A stretch of DNA of 64,000 bases from Lysobacterales bacterium (GTDB taxonomy: Bacteria; Pseudomonadota; Gammaproteobacteria; Xanthomonadales; Xanthomonadaceae), in NCBI GenBank assembly GCA_017302035.1, contig JAFLEA010000008.1, positions 1 through 64,000 on the forward strand, in the 5' to 3' direction. Position 1 is the stretch's first letter, and each line of letters starts with the position of its first letter. A program made the position numbers and the translations under genes. This document shows, in pieces, positions 57,347-64,000 of the stretch. Below the pieces are notes generated by a model, which worked only from the letters and a program-made list of their open reading frames with translations, did no database searches and had not been told where the DNA came from.

Positions 57347-57958
57347 CTAGCGCGGATGGGTGGCCGCGGGCGAGGGCGCGGGAGCCGGTGCCTGCTCCGT
57401 ATCGGGCGGGTCCAGGCTGTAGCTGCACCCGGCCAGGGTCTTGCCCGGGTGCGAGTCCACGTTGGACACGTTGATCACCGCCGATTCGATCCAGCCCGGT
57501 GCGCCGTCCGGACCGGCGACCTCCATGGCACGCGCCTCGCGGCCGAAGATCGCCTTCTGCGGCGTGTCCACGCCGGTTTCCAGGTTCAGTTCGCGCGCCA
57601 GCACCCGCGGGTCGGCCAGGTCCAGCACGGCGACCACGCCGTCGCCGGCGAAGGCGATTCTGTCGGCCTGCCGCCCGAACACGCTCACCGGTGCGTTGAG
57701 CCGGTACTCGAGCATGAACGGGTTGGCCTGGGGTTGCGGGCGCCAGCCCAGGGCCACCGCGCGCAGCGGATCCTGCAGGACCGGCATGTAGGCCATGAAG
57801 TCGCGGTAGCCGAGCCGGCATTCGAGCAGCGCGGCTAGGTCGGGCATGGCGGTGGCGGTGGGCGCCGGATCCGGCCGCTCTTGCGCAGCGAACGCGGCGC
57901 ATGGCGCCAGGACCAGCGCCAGGGCGAACACCGCGGTTGCCGGGACGGTGCGGGTCAT
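57347..57958 (-). CDS. Exported protein of unknown function between ybeY and corC
   Basis: 203 residues with a signal peptide (VPATAVFALALVLAPCAAFAA). The mature part contains two cysteines (LLECRLGY and LAGCSYSL), a Pro-rich C terminus, and no recognisable catalytic motif. It lies in the otherwise conserved ybeY-corC interval. Start ATG 57958, seven bases after the ybeY stop. Family unknown to me. Confidence 0.55.
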   Translation of the reverse strand: MTRTVPATAVFALALVLAPCAAFAAQERPDPAPTATAMPDLAALLECRLGYRDFMAYMPVLQDPLRAVALGWRPQPQANPFMLEYRLNAPVSVFGRQADRIAFAGDGVVAVLDLADPRVLARELNLETGVDTPQKAIFGREARAMEVAGPDGAPGWIESAVINVSNVDSHPGKTLAGCSYSLDPPDTEQAPAPAPSPAATHPR

Positions 57959-57965
57959 GGCCGGC

Positions 57966-58436
57966 TCACTCCCCGGCGTACGGATCGGGCAGGCCCAGCT
58001 CGGCCAGCACTTCGCGTTCGAGTTGTTCCATGGCCTCGGCATCCTTGTCGTCCTCGTGGTCCCAGCCAAGCAGGTGCAGGACGCCATGCACGGTGAGGTG
58101 GGCGTAGTGCGCCGCCACCGGCTTGCCCTGTTCGGCGGCTTCGCGCGCCACCACCGGCGCGCAGAGCACCAGGTCGCCCAGCAGCGGCAGCTTCACCCCT
58201 TCCGGCAGTTCGGCGGGGAAGCTGAGCACGTTGGTCGCATAGTCCTTGCCCCGATAGTGGCGGTTGAGCGCGCAGCCCTCGCGCTCGTCGACGATCCGGA
58301 TCGCCAGGTCGGCCTCGCGGATCCGGCCCTTGAGCGCGGCGGCCACCCACTTGCGGAAGCTGGCCGATGCCGGGACCCCGGCGCGCGGCGCGGCATAGCT
58401 GACGGAAACGTCGAGATGGACGGGGCCCTTGGTCAT
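57966..58436 (-). CDS. ybeY: Endoribonuclease YbeY
   Basis: 156 residues. Zinc-dependent RNase for 16S rRNA 3' maturation and ribosome quality control. The metal site [11 protein letters not shown] is intact, preceded by [17 protein letters not shown] and [13 protein letters not shown] 58436; the phoH stop overlaps it by four bases (ATGA). Confidence 0.96.
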   Translation of the reverse strand: MTKGPVHLDVSVSYAAPRAGVPASASFRKWVAAALKGRIREADLAIRIVDEREGCALNRHYRGKDYATNVLSFPAELPEGVKLPLLGDLVLCAPVVAREAAEQGKPVAAHYAHLTVHGVLHLLGWDHEDDKDAEAMEQLEREVLAELGLPDPYAGE

Positions 58437-59413
58437 GGCGTCGATCCCGTGTCTCGGTCCTGCGCGTCGCGGCGTTCGTAGGCGGACACGATGCGCGCCA
58501 CCAGCGGATGGCGGACCACGTCGCGGGCCTCGAAGAACGTGAAGCTCACGCCCTCCACGCCGCGCAGCACCTCGGTCGCGTCCTTCAGCCCGGACTTCAC
58601 GTGCTTGGGCAGGTCGACCTGGGTCATGTCGCCGGTGACCACCGCGGTGGAGCCGAAGCCCAGGCGGGTCAGGAACATCTTCATCTGCTCGATGGTGGTG
58701 TTCTGCGCCTCGTCCAGGATCACGAAGGCGTCGTTGAGGGTGCGCCCGCGCATGTAGGCCAGCGGCGCGATCTCGATGACGTTCTTCTCCAGCAGCTTGG
58801 CCACCTTCTCCACGCCGAGCATCTCGTACAGCGCGTCGTACAGCGGGCGCAGGTAGGGATCGACCTTCTGGGTCAGGTCGCCGGGCAGGAAGCCGAGCTT
58901 CTCGCCGGCCTCCACCGCCGGGCGCACCAGCACCAGGCGTTGCACCCGCGATTCATTGAGTGCATCCACCGCCATGGCCACGGCCAGGAAGGTCTTGCCG
59001 GTGCCCGCCGGGCCGATGCCGAAGTTGATGTCGTTCGCGGCGATCGCGTGCAGGTAGCGCGCCTGGTTGGCGCCGCGCCCGCGGATGGTGCCGCGGCGCA
59101 CCCGCACCGACACGTCCTGCGGCTGGAAGTCCTGGTCCAGGTGCGCCACGTTGGCCGGGTTCAGGCGCAGGTGGATGGCCTGGCTGTCGAACGCTGTGTC
59201 GCCGGCCTCGGCATAGAGCGTGCGCAGCAGGCGCTCGGCACTGGCGACCGCTTCCTCCGGCCCGCTGACCCGGAACACGTTGCCGCGGTTGGCGATCTCC
59301 ACGCCCAGGCGCAGTTCGATCTGGCGCAGATGGCCGTCGAACGGTCCGGCCAGATTGGCCAGGCGCTCGGTGTCGGACGGTTCCAGGGTGAAGTCGCGGT
59401 GGATGCTGGACAT
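58433..59413 (-). CDS. phoH: PhoH-family ATPase (YbeZ)
   Basis: 326 residues with the Walker [12 protein letters not shown], Walker [10 protein letters not shown] and the [17 protein letters not shown] block; N-terminal KH-like region. YbeZ works with YbeY in rRNA processing. ATG 59413. The gene normally follows miaB; here a plus-strand efflux cassette lies between them. Overlaps ybeY by four bases. Confidence 0.95.
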   Translation of the reverse strand: MSSIHRDFTLEPSDTERLANLAGPFDGHLRQIELRLGVEIANRGNVFRVSGPEEAVASAERLLRTLYAEAGDTAFDSQAIHLRLNPANVAHLDQDFQPQDVSVRVRRGTIRGRGANQARYLHAIAANDINFGIGPAGTGKTFLAVAMAVDALNESRVQRLVLVRPAVEAGEKLGFLPGDLTQKVDPYLRPLYDALYEMLGVEKVAKLLEKNVIEIAPLAYMRGRTLNDAFVILDEAQNTTIEQMKMFLTRLGFGSTAVVTGDMTQVDLPKHVKSGLKDATEVLRGVEGVSFTFFEARDVVRHPLVARIVSAYERRDAQDRDTGSTP

Positions 59414-59468
59414 TGCGGAAGGGTACCGCACCGCTGGAAACCGGCGGGTGCAGGGTCGGCGGGCTTGC

Positions 59469-59492
59469 AATTAATTGACTATTAAATTAATT
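59469..59492. promoter_or_regulatory. AT-rich twin-box element in the phoH-tetR gap
   Basis: Two copies of AATTAATT (59469-59476 and 59485-59492), each self-complementary, are separated by eight bases, 16 bases centre to centre. They lie in an AT-rich patch just before the tetR ATG (59501) and after the phoH ATG (59413), the only such patch in the region. A plausible TetR operator/promoter overlap. Confidence 0.5.
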
Positions 59493-59500
59493 ATTGGCCA

Positions 59501-60214
59501 ATGAGCAAGCCCCGGCCAGCGCAGCCCCCTCCGGCGCATCCCGCCGCGTCGCCCGTTGCGGCGGCGCCTTCGCGACGCCGGCCGCGGCCGCCGGGTCGCC
59601 CGGCCGCTGGCGAGGGCGATCGCCGCGGGCATGTGCTGGACGCGGCGATCGCCTGTTACGTGCAGCGCGGCATCGCGGCCACTTCGCTGCGCGACATTTC
59701 CCGCCAGGCCGGGGTCACGCCCGCACTGCTGCACTATTACTTCGGCGATGCCGCCGGCCTGCGCGACGCGGTCGTGGCCGAGCGGGTGTTGCCGGTGTTC
59801 GGCGAAGTGCGTGCCACCTTGCTGGGCATGCAGGACGCGCCGTTGCGCGGGTCGCTGGAGGCCTTCGTAGGGTGCATCTGCGACCTGGTCGCGCGCCATC
59901 CCTGGCTGCCGCCGCTGTGGATCCGCGAAGTGGTCAGCGAGGGTGGCGGCCTGCGCGAATTGCTGACCACCCGGCTGATGCCGGAACTGGCTTCGCTGGT
60001 GGCCGCGCGTTTCGCCGCCGAGCAGGCGGCGGGGCGGCTCAACTCCGGCCTGGAGCCGCGCCTGTTGCTGGTCTCGCTGGTCGGCCTGACCCTGCTTCCC
60101 GCCGCCGGGATGCCGATCTGGCGGCAGTTGTTCGCCGCCGAGGAACTCGGTGTCGACGCCATCCGTACCCATGCGCTCGCCCTGCTCGAGCGCGGCCTGG
60201 AGCTGCCCGCATGA
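59501..60214 (+). CDS. TetR-family transcriptional regulator
   Basis: 237 residues. A long Pro/Arg/Ala-rich lead precedes the TetR DNA-binding domain: ITSLRDISRQAGVTPALLHYYFGDAAGLRDAV is the helix-turn-helix region (written here with T-S-L preceding). The C-terminal ligand domain resembles the CecR/YbiH type. It begins a four-gene cassette with overlapping stops and starts, so it probably regulates the efflux genes behind it through the nearby twin-box element. Confidence 0.88.
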   Translation: MSKPRPAQPPPAHPAASPVAAAPSRRRPRPPGRPAAGEGDRRGHVLDAAIACYVQRGIAATSLRDISRQAGVTPALLHYYFGDAAGLRDAVVAERVLPVFGEVRATLLGMQDAPLRGSLEAFVGCICDLVARHPWLPPLWIREVVSEGGGLRELLTTRLMPELASLVAARFAAEQAAGRLNSGLEPRLLLVSLVGLTLLPAAGMPIWRQLFAAEELGVDAIRTHALALLERGLELPA

Positions 60215-61164
60215 ACCGTTCCGCCATCGCCTGCGTGCTCGCCATGCTGCTGGCCGCCTGCAGCGAGCCGCCGCCGCAGGCGCTGGGCACGCTGGAATAC
60301 GACCGCATCGCCCTGCCGGCTCCGGCCGCCGAGCGCATCGTCGACATCGCCGTGCGCGAAGGCGAGCGGGTGGAGGCGGGTGCGCGGGTGCTGACCCTGG
60401 AGCAGGTGCGCGGCGATGCGCAGCTGGACGCCGCGCAGGCCGAGGTCGGGTTGCGCCGGCAGGCGCTGGCCGAACTGCGCAACGGTGCCCGTGCCGAGGA
60501 CCTCGAGCAGGCTCGTGCGCGCCTGGCCGCGGCCATGGCGCAGGCGCGCGACGCGCGCGCCTACTACGCGCGCGTGCGCCCGTTGGGCGAAAAGCAGTTG
60601 GTGGCCGCGGCCGAAGTCGATCGCGCCCGCGCCGCCGCCGGCAATGCCGAAGCCCAGGCGGCGGTGGCCCAGGCGGCCCTGGCCGAGTTGCGCAACGGCG
60701 TGCGCCCCGAGCAGGTTGCCCAGGCCGAAGCTGCACTGGAGGTGGCCCGGGCCCAGGCCCGGGGCCAGGCCGCGACCACCGGCCGGCTCGACCTGCTCGC
60801 GCCGCGCGCCGGCCGCATCGACAGCCTGCCGTACCGGCTCGGCGACGAGGCCCCGGTCGGTGCTCCGTTGGCGGTGCTGCTGGTCGGGGACGCTCCCTAC
60901 GCGCGCATCTACCTGCCCGAGGCATTGCGCATGGAGGTGCGGGTCGGCGACCGGGTGACGGTGAAGCTGGGTGCCGATGGCGGGCGTTCGTGGCCGGGCC
61001 GGGTGCGCATGGTCCGCAGCGAGCCGGCGTTCACCCCGTACTACGCGCTGACCGGCAGGGATGCCGCGCGGCTGAGCTACCTGGCCGAGGTGCAGCTGGA
61101 AGGCGAGGGTGCCGGCGAGTTGCCGGCCGGCCTGCCGCTGCGGGTCGAGTTCGATGCACGCTGA
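60211..61164 (+). CDS. HlyD/membrane-fusion-type lipoprotein adaptor
   Basis: 317 residues with a lipoprotein signal (lipobox LLAAC), a biotinyl-lipoyl-like strand region (VDIAVREGERVEAGARVLTLE), a long Ala/Glu-rich coiled coil and a beta-barrel end (VRVGDRVTVKLGADGG). ATG 60211 overlaps the tetR stop. Partner of the ABC ATPase and permease that follow (YbhGFSR-like organisation). Confidence 0.88.
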   Translation: MNRSAIACVLAMLLAACSEPPPQALGTLEYDRIALPAPAAERIVDIAVREGERVEAGARVLTLEQVRGDAQLDAAQAEVGLRRQALAELRNGARAEDLEQARARLAAAMAQARDARAYYARVRPLGEKQLVAAAEVDRARAAAGNAEAQAAVAQAALAELRNGVRPEQVAQAEAALEVARAQARGQAATTGRLDLLAPRAGRIDSLPYRLGDEAPVGAPLAVLLVGDAPYARIYLPEALRMEVRVGDRVTVKLGADGGRSWPGRVRMVRSEPAFTPYYALTGRDAARLSYLAEVQLEGEGAGELPAGLPLRVEFDAR

Positions 61165-62143
61165 AACCGCCGTGCCGCCGGCCGTCCGCGACGCCGGCCC
61201 GGTCGCGATCCGCGCCCGCGGCCTGACCAAGCGTTTCGGCGCCCTGACCGCGGTCGACCACGTCGATCTCCAGGTGCCGCGCGGCCACGTCTATGGCTTC
61301 CTCGGACCGAACGGCTCGGGCAAGTCGACCACCATCCGCATGCTGTGCGGGTTGCTCGTGCCCAGCGAGGGCGAAGCCGAGGTGCTGGGCCTGCCCATCC
61401 CCGAGCAGGCCGAGGTGTTGCGCGGGCGGATCGGCTACATGACCCAGAAGTTCTCGCTGTTCGAGGACCTGGGCGTGCGCGAGAACCTGGAGTTCCTGGC
61501 CGCGGTGCAGGGGCTGTCCCGCGCCGCGGCGAAGCGGCGGATCGACCAGTTGCTCGTCCAGTATCGCTTCGAGGACCGGCAGAAGCAGCTGGCCGGCACC
61601 CTCAGCGGCGGCCAGAAGCAGCGCCTGGCGCTGGCCGGCGCGGTGGTGCACGAGCCCGAGCTGCTGTTCCTGGACGAGCCGACCAGCGCGGTCGACCCGG
61701 AGTCGCGCCGCGATTTCTGGGAGAAGCTGTTCGATCTGGCCGATGCCGGCACGACCCTGTTGGTGTCCACCCATTACATGGACGAGGCCGAACGCTGCCA
61801 CCGGCTGGCGATCCTCGATCGCGGCGTGCTGGTGGCCGACGGCTCGCCCGCCGAACTGACCGGCGCCCTGGCCGGCCGCACCCTGGCGGTCGCCGCCGCG
61901 GAGCCACGCAGGGCCAGGCAGGTGCTCGCGGCCGCCCCCGGGGTGGTCAGCGTGGCCCAGATCGGCAATGGCCTGCGGGTGCTGCTGGACGGTGCTGCCG
62001 GCGCCGGCGCCGGCGCTGGGGTGGAGGCCGCGTTGCGCCAGGCCGGGGTGGCGGCGGAAGTGGTTGCGGTCGCGCCCGGCCTGGAGGACGTGTTCGTCTC
62101 GGCCACGCGCAGCCGGGACGCGCACGGGCGGGAGGCCGCATGA
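61154..62143 (+). CDS. ABC transporter ATP-binding protein
   Basis: 329 residues with Walker A GPNGSGKST, Q-loop YMTQKFSLF, signature TLSGGQKQR, Walker B LLFLDEPTSA and the switch His in STHYMDEAE. The C-terminal extension past residue 235 resembles ABC-2 exporter ATPases. ATG 61154 overlaps the HlyD gene by 11 bases. Energises the ABC-2 permease encoded next. Confidence 0.93.
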   Translation: MHAETAVPPAVRDAGPVAIRARGLTKRFGALTAVDHVDLQVPRGHVYGFLGPNGSGKSTTIRMLCGLLVPSEGEAEVLGLPIPEQAEVLRGRIGYMTQKFSLFEDLGVRENLEFLAAVQGLSRAAAKRRIDQLLVQYRFEDRQKQLAGTLSGGQKQRLALAGAVVHEPELLFLDEPTSAVDPESRRDFWEKLFDLADAGTTLLVSTHYMDEAERCHRLAILDRGVLVADGSPAELTGALAGRTLAVAAAEPRRARQVLAAAPGVVSVAQIGNGLRVLLDGAAGAGAGAGVEAALRQAGVAAEVVAVAPGLEDVFVSATRSRDAHGREAA

Positions 62144-63246
62144 ACGGGCGCCGGCTGTGGGCGGTGATGCTCAAGGAGTTGCGGCAGATGCGTCGCGACC
62201 GGATCACCCTGGCGATGATCGGCATGATCCCGGTGATGCAGCTGCTGCTGTTCGGCTATGCGATCAACACCAACCTGCGCGACCTGCCCGCCGGGATCGT
62301 GGACCAGGCCGGTACCTCGGCTTCGCGCGCGCTGGCGATGGACATCGTCGCCAGCACCGTGGTCGCGCCGGTGCGCTTCGAACGCACGCCCCAGCAGGCG
62401 ATGGACGCGATCCGCCGCGGCGAATACGGCATCGGCATCGTGATCCCGGCCGATTTCGAACGCCGTCGCGCCGATGGCCGCGAGCAGGTGCAGATCCTGG
62501 TCGACGGCAGCGACAACGCGGTGCAAGCCGCCGCCGGGCAACTGGTGCGGATGCCGCTGGAAGACGTGGTGCGGACCGCTTCGCCGGCGACCCGGGCGCT
62601 GGCCGCGCCGCCGGTCGCGGTGCTGCCCCTGTTCAATCCCGAGCGACGTTCGGCGGTGAACATCGTGCCCGGCCTGGTGGGGGTGATCCTGACCATGACC
62701 ATGGTCCTGTTCACCGGGGTGTCGATCGTGCGCGAGCGCGAACGCGGCAACATGGAATTGCTGATCGCCACGCCGGTCAGCCGCACCGAGCTGATGACCG
62801 GCAAGGTGCTGCCCTACATCGCCATCGGCCTGGTCCAGACCACCCTGGTGCTGCTGCTGGGGCTGTGGCTGTTCCGGGTGCCGATCAGCGGCAGCGTGCT
62901 GCACGTCTACCTGGCTGCTTCGCTGCTGATCGTGGCCAACCTGGCCCTGGGCCTGCTGATCTCCACGGCGGCCAGGTCGCAATTCCAGGCGATGCAGGTG
63001 ACGTTCTTCGTGTTCCTGCCCTCGATCCTGCTGTCGGGCTTCATGTTCCCGTTCGCGGGCATGCCGGTGGCGGCGCAATGGTTCGCCGAACTGCTGCCGT
63101 TGACCCACTTCCTGCGCCTGGTGCGCGGGATCATGTTGCGCGGCGCCAGCCTGTGGGAGCTGTGGCCGGACGTGCTGGCGCTGTGCGCCTTCACCGCGGT
63201 GATGATGAGTGCGGCGATCCTGCGCTTCCGCAAGCGGCTGGACTAG
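62140..63246 (+). CDS. ABC-2-type permease
   Basis: 368 residues with one N-terminal helix, a large extracytoplasmic domain, and five C-terminal helices, the ABC-2 topology (YhhJ/YbhR-like). The N-terminal KELRQMRRDRITLAMI and the RERERGNMELLIATPVSRTEL blocks are typical. ATG 62140 overlaps the ATPase stop. No second permease is encoded, so it may work as a homodimer. Confidence 0.9.
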   Translation: MNGRRLWAVMLKELRQMRRDRITLAMIGMIPVMQLLLFGYAINTNLRDLPAGIVDQAGTSASRALAMDIVASTVVAPVRFERTPQQAMDAIRRGEYGIGIVIPADFERRRADGREQVQILVDGSDNAVQAAAGQLVRMPLEDVVRTASPATRALAAPPVAVLPLFNPERRSAVNIVPGLVGVILTMTMVLFTGVSIVRERERGNMELLIATPVSRTELMTGKVLPYIAIGLVQTTLVLLLGLWLFRVPISGSVLHVYLAASLLIVANLALGLLISTAARSQFQAMQVTFFVFLPSILLSGFMFPFAGMPVAAQWFAELLPLTHFLRLVRGIMLRGASLWELWPDVLALCAFTAVMMSAAILRFRKRLD

Positions 63247-63297
63247 CGCCTTTGATCCCCGCCCAGGCAGCGGAAGCCCCATCCCGCAGCCGGGAAA

Positions 63298-64000
63298 TCA
63301 GGCGGCCGTGGCGACCCGGCCGCGCAGGGAGTTGGTCAGGGCCTCGGTGACGACCACATCGACGAACTGGCCGACCAGGCGCGGATGGCCGGGGAAGTTC
63401 ACCGAGCGCATGTTCTCGGTCTTGCCGGTCAGCTCGCTGGGGTTCTTCTTCGACGGGCCCTCGACCAGCACCCGCTGCACGCTGCCGATCATCGCCTGCG
63501 AGATTTTCGCCGCATTGGCGTTGATCGCCGCCTGCAGCCGTTCCAGGCGGGCATGCTTGACCGTGTCGGGAGTGTCGTCTTCCAGGTCCGCGGCGGGGGT
63601 GCCGGGGCGGCGCGAGTAGATGAAGGAGAAGCTCTGGTCGAAGCCCACGTCCTCGATCAGCTTCATCGTCCTTTCGAAATCGGCGTCGGTCTCGCCGGGG
63701 AAGCCGACGATGAAGTCCGAGCTGATCGAGATCCCGGGGCGCACCGCGCGCAGCTTGCGGAGCTTCTGCTTGAACTCCAGCACGGTGTAGCCGCGCTTCA
63801 TCGCCCCGAGCACGCGGTCGCTGCCGGACTGCACCGGCAGGTGCAGATAGTCGGCCAGCTGCGGCACGTCCCGATAGGCCTCCACCAGCGAGTCGGAGAA
63901 CTCCAGCGGGTGCGAGGTGGTGAAGCGGATCCGGCCGATGCCCTCGATCTGGGCGAGGGTCCGGATCAGCAGGCCCAGGTCGGCGACGTCGCCCCCATCG
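63298..64000 (-). CDS. miaB: tRNA-2-methylthio-N6-dimethylallyladenosine synthase MiaB, C-terminal part
   Basis: About 234 C-terminal residues; the N-terminal part with both iron-sulfur clusters is outside the window. The radical SAM segment [49 protein letters not shown] and [13 protein letters not shown] match MiaB, and the C-terminal TRAM domain ends RGRVATAA. Methylthiolates the i6A37 made by MiaA. Confidence 0.95.
   Translation of the reverse strand, partial: DGGDVADLGLLIRTLAQIEGIGRIRFTTSHPLEFSDSLVEAYRDVPQLADYLHLPVQSGSDRVLGAMKRGYTVLEFKQKLRKLRAVRPGISISSDFIVGFPGETDADFERTMKLIEDVGFDQSFSFIYSRRPGTPAADLEDDTPDTVKHARLERLQAAINANAAKISQAMIGSVQRVLVEGPSKKNPSELTGKTENMRSVNFPGHPRLVGQFVDVVVTEALTNSLRGRVATAA

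Overview
The window is GC-rich DNA with short intergenic gaps and many 4-base start/stop overlaps. The gene set points to a gammaproteobacterium of the Lysobacteraceae/Xanthomonadaceae. The best taxonomic markers are a fused aspartate kinase/diaminopimelate decarboxylase gene and, just downstream, a murL-murD2 pair, the alternative D-glutamate route described in Xanthomonas. Canonical gene orders also fit: surE-pcm-yqaA-nlpD, lpxD-fabZ-lpxA-lpxB-rnhB, miaA-hfq-hflX-hflK-hflC and phoH-ybeY-corC. I cannot name the genus from sequence alone. Most of the window is chromosomal core; I see no prophage, CRISPR array, rRNA, tRNA or intact insertion sequence.

Layout. 1-8.2 kb: the end of a hybrid sensor protein, then hemE, a WGR-domain protein, aroB and aroK on the minus strand; dodecin, a small exported protein, a glycerate kinase-like gene, pdxH, a cobalamin-binding-like protein, a methyltransferase and a HemJ/CopD-like membrane protein. 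8.2-13.7 kb: a lipoprotein alkaline phosphatase, a DAACS dicarboxylate/amino-acid symporter, two NlpC/P60 cell-wall hydrolases and a SlyD-like isomerase. 13.7-18.5 kb (minus): the lipid A/fatty acid operon with an Smr protein upstream. 18.5-26.3 kb: the surE-nlpD operon, yhbY, rlmE, ftsH and folP. 26.4-27.6 kb: an ECF sigma factor with a membrane protein partner candidate.

27.6-28.9 kb is the least orderly part: decayed gene fragments followed by a RelE/HigB-like toxin and XRE antitoxin pair with a clear palindromic operator. 29-33.9 kb is the miaA-hfq-hflX-hflK-hflC block, closed by a strong terminator. 35.2-41.0 kb is a four-gene cluster (lysAC, a small membrane protein, murL, murD2) joining diaminopimelate/lysine metabolism to peptidoglycan precursor synthesis. 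42.3-43.9 kb holds ispB and ssb back to back.

44.0-54.0 kb looks like a peptide scavenging region: two exported S9 prolyl-oligopeptidase-type peptidases flank an OPT-family transporter, followed by a DUF819 membrane protein and the YbdD-CstA pair. 54.1-59.4 kb (minus) holds CorA, a DUF4105 membrane protein, CorC, an exported protein of unknown function, YbeY and PhoH. At 59.5-63.2 kb a plus-strand TetR-HlyD-ABC ATPase-ABC permease cassette sits between phoH and miaB, which are normally adjacent. miaB runs off the right edge.

I found no clearly new defence or biosynthetic system. The best leads are the overlapped membrane gene between lysAC and murL, the inserted efflux cassette with its AT-rich twin boxes, and the decayed region with its toxin-antitoxin pair.
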